Origin: Tuctoria greenei
Lineage: Eukaryota; Streptophyta; Magnoliopsida; Poales; Poaceae
Length of the DNA stretch: 64,000 nt
Assembly: GCA_036927565.1 (NCBI GenBank)
Contig: JAYESD010000001.1
Coordinates: forward strand, 7,006,001-7,070,000
Reading direction: 5' to 3'
Each line of letters starts with the position of its first letter. Position 1 is the first letter of the stretch. Both the position numbers and the translations under genes were made by a program. Shown here one piece after another: positions 43,704-54,900 of this stretch. Under the pieces are notes generated by a model. That model was not told the origin of the DNA, did not search any database, and saw only the letters and a list, made by a program, of their open reading frames with translations.

Positions 43704-45378
43704 GCTGGGCTTCAGTAGCCGCTGTGGGGGTCTCGGGCACGGAGGCCCAGGGCACCCCGGCGGCAGCAGCCCGGTGCGTCGGAGCGGGGCCCGAGGCTGC
43801 AGAGGAGCCCCGCGAGCCGGCTGGAGCGGCATACCGCCCAGCAGAAGGGCCCGTAGGCGGAGGAGTAGTTGTAGTGGTGCTGAAATCAAGCAAACCCAGA
43901 TCATAAGGAAATGACAGGGTAAGCACACAGCAAAGAGCACCCAAGATAAAATCTATGCAGGCTTACCGGGGGATGTTGAAGTTCCGTCGCTTCCCGAAAG
44001 GGTTGGGGGGTTCGGACCCCCCGAACCCGCGGTGGGGGCCGCTGAGTGTGCTGGGGGCCCCTGTGGTGGAGGAGTCGATGGCACCCTCGAAGTCTGGCGC
44101 TCCACTAAACGACGAGGGAACGCTGGGGTCCCGTCAGCGTTGAGGAGCCTCCCCCTCTTGTGCGTCGAGGACTCGGGCGGCAAAGTGGCGCCATCGGCGC
44201 CCCCTGACGACGAATGCGGCAGGGCTCCGGCGTCCTGACGAGGAGCGGAGGGGGCCGGCGGCGGTGACCGGGCGCGCTTCTTGGGTTCGGGTCCGACATC
44301 GGAACCGGTGCTTTCCCTTTCCCCTTGTCAACAGAGGCGCCGTTGCCTCCCCATTGACAGTGCTGGGGCCCGCTTGAAGGATCTTTGCCGCTTGAGGGAG
44401 CCCCGCCTCCCTCAGCGTCGTCGACGATGTTGACCCCCCGGAATGGGTCCCCGACCACGCGCTGTGCCAGCTCGGACTCGTCGAGTGTCGGCATCGTCTT
44501 TGGCAGCTGCCTCCTCAGCTCGGAGTCTGAGCACAAGGGGCGGCAGGCCGTCGGAAGATCCAGCTCCTCGGGGGAAATATCGTCGGGACATACCCGGCTC
44601 CGCATGTCGTGCAGCTACTGCTCGTCCAGGTTGGAGCCAGGGCCGGTCTCGAGCCGGGTGCAGTCCGATAGGCCGGTGAACATCCACGCCGGGCGGGTGC
44701 GGCGCTGGAGCGGAGCTATGCGGCGGGACATGAAGTCCCTCAGCACCATGGCAGACAACAGCCCGTGGTCCACCAGCATCTGGATCCTCTCCAACACCGG
44801 GTTGAACGCCTCCTCTAGCTTTGGGTGCTCCTCCCAGAATGACCGCTCGGAGTAGGGGATCCCGGTGGGGAGGCACATCCGATCGTGGGCTTCGACCTTG
44901 GCGATCATCCAATCTTCGCGCCACTGCTCCCATCGAGCAGAGTTGAAGGAAGCAATGTATCTCGAGGGGACCTTGGTTCAGCGCTGGAAGTAGTAGGCGC
45001 CGAGATGCTCCTTCGAGCTTCTGCCGGTGGCCCTCAGTACAAAAAATACCTGAAGAGCTTCACCGACGGCATCACCCCCACGAACATCTCGCAGAGGTGA
45101 GCAAAGACCGCCAGCATGGCAATCGAGTTCGGCGCGGGGTGGTGGAGTTGGAGGCTGAAGGTCTCCAGGAGCATGACCAGGAAGGCGGATGCAGGCGGGA
45201 CGAAGCCGGCCAGCATGTACGACGAAAAGAGCACCATCTCCCCGGCGGAGAGGCTCAGCGGCAGCCTCCCGGGACAGAGCCACTTCTCCTGCTCAGGAGC
45301 ATGGCAGCCGAGAAGCTGGCGCATGGGGGCCAGGTCAGCGGACCTGGACAACCGGGACTTGGGCAGGATGCTCGCCAT
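43704..45378 (-). pseudogene. E3 antisense gene: exon 1, intron and start of exon 2
   Basis: The start is at 45378 (MASILPKSRLSRSADLAP), chosen because it aligns with MELGLRESRLRTESDL of E9. The Transposase_28-like domain follows: GEMVLFSSYMLAGFVPPASAF, LAVFAHLCEMFVGVMPS. The frame shifts near 45048 in a T/A run, a TGA follows at 44978-44980, and another stop falls near 44617. The rest (WMIAKVEAHDRM..., LEEAFNPVLERIQMLVDHGL) aligns with E9. An 87-bp intron runs from 43966 (GTAAGCCTGC) to 43880 (TTGATTTCAG). Splicing joins CG to C, phase 2, exactly as in E9. Exon 2 then continues to the E6 insertion at 43704 and on to 33304. It is a dead copy with a recognisable intron. Confidence 0.87.
43880..43966 (-). 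other. intron of the E3 antisense gene
   Basis: Donor GTAAGC and acceptor TTTCAG, 87 bp. Position and phase match the 77-bp intron at 53409-53485 in E9. Confidence 0.78.
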
Positions 45379-45926
45379 GAGGATCGAAGGAGGAGGCTCT
45401 GGAAGGGGAGATTGGGAGCTAGAGCACAAGAACTGGGCTTGGGGCAAGAAGGCACGAGCGCAAGGATGCAAAAGCGAAAGAAAGGACCCTTAGGGGGAAA
45501 GGTCTCTTTTTATCCACCTCTGCAAGCCAACAGACGCGGCGTGTGAATCGCCACGGCCTCGGTAGAAGAGCAACAGACCTGCACAGGCAATGACATGAGG
45601 GCCCGGATCACTCGACAAAGAAGGCGAGCCGGGTGGCTAACTATGCGAGAGGTAACTCGGCGGTTTCTGAAAAGGCAAAAGCAGCGGAAGTGCAGGAGCC
45701 ACCTTGGGAACCACCGCAGTCAAAGCACGATTGAAGGCGGAAGTCATGTCGCGTGGCGCCCTTCCAGTGCCTCCGCTTACCAGGAGGAGACGCGTCGCCA
45801 CAACGGCAGGAACGTGTCGCCCGGGGAACTGCCCAGAATTGGAATCGAAAGGGTTGCGCGGGAAGATAAGGAAGAAGACCCCACCTGCGGTATCGATGAC
45901 TCTCCCAAGGTGGGCTTGGGGCCCAC
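45379..45926 (-). other. E3 region between antisense gene and 3' LTR
   Basis: It should hold the promoter and leader of the antisense gene: on the minus strand GGATAAAAAG occurs at 45506-45515, a weak TATA candidate about 130 bp before the start. On the plus strand it ends in a G-rich tract (GGGCTTGGGGCCCAC), the likely polypurine tract of E3, just before the LTR. No ORF convinces me. Confidence 0.55.
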
Positions 45927-46017
45927 TGTCGGTACCCCGCAGACAGGATACCCCCGCGCACAAGGAGAAAACGGCTAAGGACTCGGCCTCTACTAAAGAG
46001 GCCGAATCCGAGGCTGC

Positions 46018-46320
46018 CACGTCGAGGAGGGAAGGACCAGATCCTACCTCTCCGCCGGGGCAGGCTGCCGGGTTGCTGCGTGGCTAGCTGAACTGGACCC
46101 TCGCCTCCCCGCTGAGGCGGGCTCCGGGGCTGCCACGTGGCCAATCGGAACCTCGGGGCCAGGCCTGCTTCCTTGCAGGGAAAGGCACCAGAACTACCAC
46201 GTGGCCAGTAGGGCTGAGCCTCCACCCCACCACAGGGGTGGGCTCCGGATGCGCCACGTGGCCTTTACCATCGAGTGCTCAACTCCCCACAGAGGCAGGA
46301 TCTAACGCAACCACGTGGCA
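46018..46320. repeat. tandem repeat of about 58 bp, each unit with a CACGTG-type G-box
   Basis: Centres at 46018, about 46076, 46134, 46198, 46255 and 46312. The last four read CACGTGG; the first two are degenerate (CACGTCG, GCGTGG). Spacing is 57-64 bp. Confidence 0.8.
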
Positions 46321-46697
46321 GACGGCCAACTCAGTGCGGCAGGAGGTCGCAGTAAAGGAAGGCGTGCGCTGCTCGAACATGCATTAAAGTATGCGCGCCT
46401 TCCCCAGGCGAAGCGGAGTCTCGCATGCGTAAGTCAAGGCTCCAGTGTCATGTCTTGTCCAAGTAGCCGGTACAGACCCACGCCGCAAGACGGACGAATG
46501 GGTTGCAAGGACAAGACGGGCGGGACGTGCACTGCCATCATCACCAACTATGTGTAGCCCTGGCGCACGACGCGGCTGGACGGCGCATTGACGCCCCTAA
46601 CAAAGGGAAGTAGATAACATTTAATCCTAGATCTTGTATAGGATTTGGCTCTCCCCGGGACCACCTGTTGGGCCCCGGGGCCCACCTTGTGACTGCA

Positions 46698-46722
46698 GAG
46701 TCCTTGAACTATAAAAGGACTC
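46698..46722 (+). promoter_or_regulatory. TATA box of E3 LTR inside an inverted repeat
   Basis: GAGTCCTT, loop GAACTATAA, AAGGACTC. TATAAAAG is at 46710-46717. Confidence 0.75.
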
Positions 46723-46967
46723 GGCAGACGACCTTGGAAGGGGATCGAAAAATCAGACTAGGACTCATAAACGCTCAAGCAAGGCAATACACAAACACTC
46801 CCGTTGACGTAGGGTGTTACGCTCCGGCGGCACGAACCACGTAAAACCCTCTGTGTTCACCATCTTGTTGCGCTCAATCTCCTGGGACTAGCCCTCGTGA
46901 ATCCAAATAACCTCCACGGGCTGCTCTCTAGCAGGTCTAGGGGAAGTGTCGTTTAAGACCTTCGACA

Positions 46968-47512
46968 CGGTGTATACCCAAGCCTGAGGTCTTTTTCTGT
47001 TGCAGAGCCAACTCGACCGATGTAGTTTTTTCTGGATACATCGGATGATCTGGTGAGTTGATTTTGTCTGCTTCGAGTTTTTCTAAGTGATTCTTTTGGA
47101 ATTTGTCCGAGTGACCTCTTAGACATTGGTTTGAAATGTTCTTCTGATGACGACTAAGTCTCGTGTGCTGTCAATTTTGATGAAATAATTTTGACATATA
47201 TGTTTTTTCTTTCAGTCTTCATGAAAATTGATTGACCTCGTAAAATAGCTTGTTGAGGGGTCTCCAATTGTATACAATGAGCAGTAGATGATATAGATAT
47301 AGAGTCCATTAAGTGTGATGAGTTATATGAGAGGCCTTGCATCCACGAAATTATTAGTGATATCCAACGGTTGTCATTAATCACTGAAACCATACCTTAT
47401 GGGGGCCTAGATGCTTTCAGGTTTCCTGTGTTAACATTTACGGCTCGTTTCACGCTAGCTACGTAACCATCTGGGAATTTCAAAGTTTTCATCCATTTCA
47501 TAACTTTTATCT
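46968..47512. other. U: unidentified sequence between E3 and E8
   Basis: 545 bp with no ORF of note (the best, 79 codons at 47154-47393 minus, has no recognisable domain). Its first five bases, cggtg, should be the E3 target-site copy, but the other copy is outside the window. It is probably the host sequence into which both E3 and E8 inserted, perhaps part of yet another element. Confidence 0.5.
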
Positions 47513-50344
47513 TGTAACACCCTCATCTTCATGCATCATGCCTTGCATACATTCATATACATGTTTAACATTAACCCACAACAAGAGGAACGAGTTTAAA
47601 ATTGATTTGGAACAAAACCGCACTTAAAACGCAGGAAAGTGCGGACTGGTCCGTTTTTGCTGCGGACTAGTCCGATTTCTCTCTGACTAAAAATGGACTT
47701 GTCCGCTTTCGCTGCGGACTAATCCGATTTTTGCCTCTAGACAACTTCGGACTTGTCCGATTTTGTCCGGACTAGTCCGGTATTTCAAGAATCCTTAAAA
47801 AATTTGCTAAGTCCCTAGACTTTTCCGGACTAGTCCGGTGTTCCAGCGGACTTGTCCGATTTCCTTTCTGTTCAAATTCGGACTTGTCCGATGTTTGGCC
47901 AGACTTGTCCGATTTTCTCTCTGGACGACTTCGGACTAGTCCGGTCCTGTCCGGACTTGTCCGATATTTCGTGACTCTGAATTGATCTTTTGTTTTACGA
48001 CTTGTTTCTTGGGTTTCACGTTAATTGGGCCTAGGTACGTCGTGCCCAACTCTTTTAGAGCCCGTGTGGGACTCTAAACCGGCCTCTACTGATCCCAAAC
48101 TCGAAATCCATCTAACCCTAGCTTCCACCTCTATATAAACAGCCCCACCCCTTGGATTAACATCTATTTGCCAATTTTCCACCCACCCAAACCCTAGTTC
48201 GTGAAGAGCCACCATCAAGGAGGGAGGAGAAGATCCCAAGCAAGAAGAATAAGAGGAGGAAACGAAAGAGGATCAAGATCTCCATCAAGTTTCGTCCTTC
48301 ACCACCAATTCATCTCCAAGTTCATCACCAACCCTAGATCATCAAGATCCAAGTGTTACCTCCACGTTTCTTGGTTCATTGGAGTTCTAAACACCTGGTA
48401 TACCTTCTATTCTCTTTTCCTTACGTGAATTCAACCCTAATCTCCGAAATTACGTCGATCTAGAAAACCCTAATCTACCGATCTCGTCAAGTGCGGACTT
48501 ATCCGGTCCCTAGCGGACTAGTCCGATCTTCCTGGTTAAATTGTGTTGAATTGACTCTAAAATTTGATCTAATCAACTGCACACCTGTATAACTTGTTAG
48601 AAGCTATTAGAACTAGTTAGTGATCATTAAAAGCAATCTAGTAACAAGTTATACCTTGCATTTGCATCAATCATGCATGTCATGTCATATTGAGTAATAT
48701 TTGTGCACTCTTTGATTGTGTTTCTTGTCTTGTATGTTTATTGTGTGGATTAGACGGATTTGCGCTAGAAAGTGCCGCGGAGGATCTACAGCACCAGGAG
48801 TTTGAAGGCTTTGACCCTAATCAACAGCAAGAGCAAGGCAAGTGTCCTTGAAGCATATTGATCCTGTTTTTAAAATAAATGTTTTGTTTGCAAAACTGCA
48901 TGCTTGTGTCAATTTGATGGGAAATCCTATGGTAGGAAGTTTACTAGTTTTGTTTGACCACCCTTGTCACCTGGAATTTATGGTAGAGAGTCGGGAAGGG
49001 TTTTTACCTTTTTGCTTCGCTTAATTAATTGGGATGGAAAACAACACTACACATTTAATTAAATATTAATGATATTCTTGTTAATGTGAACTGGTTGATA
49101 CGGTATGGTAATGGGTGATCTAAGCAAGCCTGGTATGTGGATGGGTTGGATGTTATGGTGGTTTGCTTGCTTTAGATCTAAGGACCGGTTCATGCGAGAA
49201 TAAGCCAGGACTAAAGTGCCAGCACGAGGCCAAGTATGGGTGCGGCGTAGCTGATTAATTAGGGCTTTGCTAGTGCTGTTTGGACCATTCTGGATGCTCG
49301 GGGAAGGGGTAGTCAGATTGGGTTTGTTGAGGATTGGTGGGACTACCCTGGGATCCGAATGGCTCAAGAGGGGACCCTTGGTTGAAGATGTGCTCAGTTG
49401 GAGGCATCGCCACCGGTGAAACCTCAGTGGGGTCTAAATAGGCTAGTAATCCCTTTGTAAAGGCTATTTTGTGATCTCTTGGCCACACACCAATGGAAGT
49501 GTGTAATGTGACCGACGGGTCATGGGCATAAGGGAGATTCTTAGTCGCCGAAAGGTGATGAAATCACGAACATGTGGGTAAAGTGGTACAAACTCTGCAG
49601 AGTATTAAAACTATCATGATAGCCGTGCTCCCGGTTATGAGCGCCTGGATGACCTACATGATTAGAGGGAAATTGGTAATTGGGATGGTTATGGTTTGGT
49701 AATGGTTATGGATGGTTATGGAGTTATTTCTGGTATTGAATATGGTTATTGGCAATGGTGAAATCTGGAATTATTGATAAGGATGGTGAATTATGGACTG
49801 GTATTATGATATTATTTATGATTATGATGGGTTTATTTCACATACATGTAATGTATTGCTTTTCAAATGTTTTTATGTACTTTTCAGCACTTAGCCATTA
49901 TTATTGTCGTCATTTGAATCAGCCACATGTCATACTTTCCACACTTGCTGAGTACGACATGTACTCACTCTTGCAATCCCCCCCAACAGTTGCAGGTCAG
50001 GATTGGGAGTTTAATGGCGATAATGCGGAGTTCTAGGCCGTGTCTACCGTCAGCTTTGCCTGTGGTGTTATTGGAGCTGCGTTATACCCTATTGCTTATG
50101 CTGCCTAGCTGTTTAGTTTGCTTAATTAGTTTATTTCCGCTGCATTAGTTGAACTTGTCATTAATATTCATTAGAGCTTGTATTCGAGGATAATCTGGTT
50201 TGTGTAATAAAATTTGGTTAATTAATCTTGTCTTGTGGTAATTTTCTGTATACTCTTTTGTGATTGCACCCGTGTATGTGTGATGAACATCCTGGGCACA
50301 CATATGCGTTAGCTTGGTTCAGTTTTTCGGAACCAGACGTCACA
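47513..50344 (+). repeat. E8 5' LTR
   Basis: This 2,832-bp LTR is of the E6 type, with CGGACTAGTCCG/CGGACTTGTCCG variants at 47640-47965 and 48492-48525 and TATATAAA at 48132-48139. The distal half is common to all Tekay LTRs here. Confidence 0.93.
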
Positions 50345-50347
50345 GAT

Positions 50348-50359
50348 TGGTATCAGAGC
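50348..50359 (+). other. E8 primer-binding site
   Basis: TGGTATCAGAGC three bases after the LTR. The leader 50360-50598 is noncoding and matches E4 and E6. Confidence 0.9.
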
Positions 50360-50593
50360 CACAGGTTGACCGTAGGATGCAGCCTAGATAGAATGGACAC
50401 TTTAGAGCACATAGGAGCACTCAGAAATCGATGTGTTTTTGCTTGGAGTGCTGTTTGCTATATATATTGTTTGCTTGTGTGCTTAATAGAGGATTTTGGG
50501 ATGCCTTAGCATTGCCATGTCCACCTAGGCTAGTGTAGCTAGCTGTTTAGTTTCATATCCCTTGATGCATGTAGTTGGGGACATTTTCTAATT

Positions 50594-50598
50594 CTTAC
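50594..50598. repeat. E9 target-site duplication, left copy (cttac)
   Basis: It matches 63473-63477. Confidence 0.97.
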
Positions 50599-51426
50599 TG
50601 TCGACTGTTGGAGTCGGCAGATCCCCTAACACTATGAAAAGTGTTTGAAGGAGTTTGTGGTTCGGTCTGGGCGCGCGGAGATCTAAGAAAGTGAAATGCG
50701 ATTTGGACACGAGTGACACGGTGGTTTACGTGGTTCGGGCCGCCTGAGCGTAATACCCTACTCCACGGGTGTGTGTTTGTTGTATTGACTTGTGAGCTTC
50801 AGAGTGTTCGAGTCCTCTCGTGTATCGTCGGTTTGTCCTTTTATAGCACAAGGACAAACCGTTACAAGTCAGCCTGGCCCGACATGTGGCCCTGGCGGTT
50901 ACTAGTATTGATACGCGAGATTAATTGTTGCTAATAACCCTGTAACGGCTCCGACAGTGCCGTTACAGGTGTTAATATCATCCGATTAAGTGTCATTAAT
51001 ATGGAATTAATGATAATTAATCGGGTCTTGAAGTCTGCATCTGTCCTTTGGAGATCCGGAGCCGTTACAACGTCTTCCGGGGGCTTTAAGCATCTAGCTC
51101 CGTCGTGTGGACACGTGGCAGCTCCGGAGCTTGCTTGGGAGAAGCGGGAAGCTCCGGGGTGACCTGGCACGTGTCATGTCCGGAGCTTCTCTCGGTCGGG
51201 GGCTACCTCCGGAGGTGCCGTTTCAGTACTTGGCCCGGAGCTTCACCCTTGCGGGTAGTAGCTCTGGGCTGACAGTACACGTGGCAACCTAGAGGTTAAC
51301 CATGTTGGAGAAGCGGGTCCGGTCACGTCTGGCGAGTGGGCCCCCGAGGGTCTTCAATTTGAGTTGATATCCTTCCCTTGAGATCTTTGTAACCTCAGGG
51401 GGTGTATGGTTTTTAGGGTACCGACA
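50599..51426 (-). repeat. E9 3' LTR
   Basis: On the minus strand it starts TGTCGGTACCC and ends CAGTCGACA. I saw no difference from 62645-63472. It carries CACGTG/ACGTG boxes and several CTCCGGAG palindromes (around 51120-51210). An 11-bp inverted repeat CCTGTAACGGC...GCCGTTACAGG sits at 50939-50969, and a TATA hairpin at 50829-50861. The short ORFs in it are repeated exactly in the other LTR and are not genes. Confidence 0.97.
50829..50861 (-). promoter_or_regulatory. TATA box of E9 3' LTR inside a 12-bp inverted repeat
   Basis: CGGTTTGTCCTT, loop TTATAGCAC, AAGGACAAACCG. On the minus strand the TATA reads CTATAAAAGG. The same structure lies at 62875-62907. Confidence 0.78.
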
Positions 51427-51957
51427 GTGGCCCCCTGGATCTACCTCCGGGGAAGGCCAACGGGATGAAGTCGTTCCGCCGGAGGTGGGTCCATACTTGT
51501 GACTCTTGAACTGGGTCTTCAAGAATCTTCGGAGGTGCCTTTGGCGTGGCTTTATGGTTGAGTCCCGACGCGTGGCGCACCTCAGGCGGCAGATAAGATC
51601 TTTGACGTGCGGATCTCTCGCAATTGAAGGTCGTCGGTTCCCGATACGAAAACCGTATCGGTTCCGCGCGCCTTGTCAGTCCGCCGCCTTTGGGTTTCCC
51701 GCCTCGTGATGACAACTGTTCGCCTGGGTAAGAACCTCGACTTGATCGTCAGGGTGGTCCCGGGCCCTCTTGTCATCGGCTGGGTTGAATTCTTGAGTAG
51801 TACGCTTAACTCCCCTGCAGTTTCCATCCAAGCGTTGCGAGGGCTTACTTAAGAAGGAAAGCGCACCGTCGGGAGTTCTTTACGCTTTCCATCTGTTCTT
51901 GCGCTCAAAACTCCCAACTCGTGCTTTGCTTCTCTTCTCTCGCCTAGCAGTGCTGCG
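51427..51957 (+). other. E9 region between 3' LTR and antisense gene
   Basis: The first bases, read on the minus strand, are the polypurine tract (CAGGGGGCCAC, 51427-51437). The rest is the presumed promoter and leader of the antisense gene. There is no strong TATA box; CTTACTTAAGAAGG near 51846 is the best candidate. No separate gene is seen. Confidence 0.6.
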
Positions 51958-54900
51958 ATGGAGTTGGGTCTGCGTGAGAGTCGTTTGAGGACGGAGAGCG
52001 ATCTGAAGAAGGTTCGAGCCCTCATGGGGTGGTCGTCGGACTTCTTCAACCGTTCAATCCGCACCGGAGGAGAGCTTCCCTTTAAAAAGGAGCGCTCCGG
52101 CGAAATGGTATACTTTTCATCGTATGCCATGGTGGGGCTGATCCCACCATTTTCTTCCTTCTTTTTGATGCTGCTGGACTTCTATGGTCTGCAGCTATAC
52201 CACCTTGGCCCTCACTCCCTTCTCCTTGTATCCGTCTTTGTCCACTTCTGCGAGATGTGGGTGGGCATTCCTCCCTGCATCGAGCTCTTCCGCACTTTCT
52301 TCACCGTCCAAACCACCGGCCGAAGTGACGAGTACCTTGGCTTCTACTACTTTGTGAAGCGCAAGAAGTGCCCGTTCAAGTACCTCCGGTCGTTCCCTTC
52401 CGGGAAGTGGGATGACTGGAAGAAAGATTGGGTAGTCGTCCGGGTGGAGGAGCATGAGCGGTTGGAGCTGCCAGACGGTCTGCCCGGCATTGACACGTCG
52501 GTGTGGAGCGAAGTTCCAGTGCTGGCGGCAGCTTTCGACCCCGTCTTGTCCAGGATCCGCCAATGTGTAGAGGGAGGATTGACTCCCCAGGCGGTGTTCT
52601 GCAACTTCCTGTCGAACAGGTGGGCGCCGCTGAAGAGGAGGGAGAAGCTCGCCTGGGCCCTCAACAGCGTGATGGACGAAGACCGGGTCGAAACCGGGTT
52701 GAAGTCCAGCATGGTGGGGAAGTCCTTGGAGTCTCACCTCAAGAAATTCCAGCACGGCATCGATGTAAACGGAGCGTACTTGACTCCGCCACCGGCTTTC
52801 CTCCCCCTGAACGAGGAAGTTGAGTTCAGCAGGGTGCTCCGGCGGAAGATGCCCGCGCTTGACGACCTTGGCGTCGTCGAGAGAAGATCGACCGCCCCGT
52901 TGGCGATCCCCGGGTTGTCGGAAGGCGGCTCCGCCCCTGTCTCTCAGCCAAGAGCTGAGGTCACCGGCAAGGGCAAGGAGCTGGCGGAGGAGCCAGAGAG
53001 CCGGAAGAGGAAGTTGCGTCATGCTGACGGGAGGTCCGTCGGGCTTGCTACTTCCCCGCCAGTTCCCCGTCCTCAGGGAGGAGGATCCTCCGCTGCTGTA
53101 GCGTCTGTCCCCGTGGTGGGGTCTTTTCGGAGCGCTACTGTTCCGGCGGTGGGATCCTCCCGGAGTACGGCTGTCCCCATGATGGGTCCCTCCGGAGGTG
53201 CCAGCTCCGGACAGGCGACTCCGGTTCGAGAAGCGGTGAGGGCCTCCAGGTCTAGGAGTTCCTCCCGGTCAAGGAGAGCTCCGACCCGGGAAACGCCCGC
53301 GGCTACGGCAAGTCCTGGGAGTCCTCCCGGAGCTCCTACGCCGACCGTGGCCAGCCCGGAACGTCCGGGAAAGAGGTTTCGCGCAAGCTGGTGCGTGAAC
53401 CTCCCAAGGTAATTTTTCTTGCTTACCTCAATTAACTTTTAATTATAGCATCTGTTTGCTCAATTTCTTCATTCTTCATCTGCAGCGTTCCCAAGAAGGG
53501 GAGTGAAGCTCCGCCCTCAGCCACAGTGTCTGAGGCTGCGAGGGCTTCTGCTCCAGCCCTGGTGCCGCCCCAGGCGGAGGCTGCGACAGCTCCGGCGCCG
53601 GCTGTCGTGGTCATGGACCTCGACTCGTCTCCAGAAGTTCCCGTGGTAGCGCCGGACCACGGGATCGAAGATGCGCCAGCGGCACCCGCTTCGGAGGTTG
53701 AAGCTCCGGGCCCTTGTGCTGCAGAAGTAGATGCTCCGGCTGTCGAGCCGGAGGAAGTAGCGGTCCCGGCTTCAGAGCCGGAAAATGTTGGAGCTTCGGC
53801 GGTTGAGCCGGAGGCAGCTGAAGCCCCGGCGTGCGAGCCGGAGGTTGAAGTGATTCCGGCAATTGAGCCGGTTACTTCTGAAGCTCCGGTCGCAAGGCCG
53901 GTAGTTATTGGAGCGCCGGCTGCAGAGCCGGTGGTGGTGGAGGCGGGGGAGCTTGAGCTCCCCTCAGAAGAAGCGTCCCGGCCGGAGCCATTGGAGGCGA
54001 CGACGTCGATGGTACCCGTGGCGGAGCCAGAGTGCCTGAACGGAGTCGCCGGCCCCCAGCCTGAGGGGGCGAATGAAGATTTGGTGGCGGGACCTTCTTC
54101 AGTGGCGACTGAGGCCATCCCGGAGGAGGGCCCTAGTGCCTTGGAAGCTCGGGGTTCCGCTCTCGCAGAGTGGAACCCAATTTTTGTAAATGAAGACCCG
54201 CTGGAACCAGCGGAAGAGACCCCAGAAGGTCCGGAGCCCATCTCGCTGTCGATGTCCATCGACAACGCTTGCTCCAGTCTGCGCCAAGTCCAACTAGCCT
54301 TCTTCCACGACAGCAAGGTTCTTGAAGAGGAGCGCCAAACCCTTAGGAGGTGGCGTAATAGACTCCAATTCGAAACCAAGCTGGCGCAGTCGAGGATCGC
54401 TGCGGACAAGGAATGGATCAAGCGGGAGAAGGTCCGCTTGGAGCTCTGGGGTGAGATGCTGGATGAGAGGGAGAGCATGACTCACAACCTCGACGCCAAA
54501 TCCCGGGAGTACCACGACCAAGCTAAAGCTGCCAATGATGCGGCCAACGCCCGGTTCGATGAACTCGAAGCCATCAGTACCGCACTCATCAAGCGCCGAG
54601 AGGCGCTTGAGGGAAGGGAAAAGCGGCTCGAGGATGAGGAGCAAAAACTCCTGGAGCTACGGGATGACGTCTTGCGACGTGAAGAAGAGCTCGCCGAGAA
54701 GACAGCTCTGGCGGACAAGGGCCTCGAGGAGCGTGCTAAAAAATTGGAAGAGCGCTGCCTCGAGGAGGAGGAGAAGACCTGGGTGCGAGGGCAGGAGCTC
54801 TACGAGTATGAGTGTGCCCTCATCGCCCGGGAGAAGAAAATAGAGGCTAGGGAGAAAGACCTGGTCGATCGCCGGAACAAGATCCACCTCCGGGAGGAGG

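Larger units (their letters stand above)
45927..46967 (+). repeat. E3 3' LTR
   Basis: This LTR begins TGTCGGTACCCC and ends CTTCGACA, 1,041 bp. The ends resemble those of E9 (TGTCGGTACCC, GTCGACA). The 5' partner is off the left edge, so the right border rests on the terminal similarity. Contains a G-box tandem repeat and a TATA box. Confidence 0.78.
47513..50598 (+). mobile_element. E8: Tekay element, 5' part (LTR and leader)
   Basis: 5' LTR 47513-50344, primer site 50348-50359, then a leader to 50598 where E9 inserted. The element resumes at 63473 with the end of the leader and gag. It continues beyond the right edge. Confidence 0.93.

Noticed and set aside
43704..45480. A host gene with a Pro/Gly-rich protein on the minus strand
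   Set aside because: Alignment with the E9 antisense gene, including the intron, shows it is the E3 element's own gene.
51107..51715. Short ORFs in and beside the E9 3' LTR
   Set aside because: Those in the LTR are duplicated exactly in the other LTR (62759-63338); none has a domain or conservation beyond the repeat.
53432..54478. 348-codon Ser/Ala/Gly-rich minus-strand ORF
   Set aside because: It is the shadow of the repeat-rich exon 2 of the E9 antisense gene on the plus strand.
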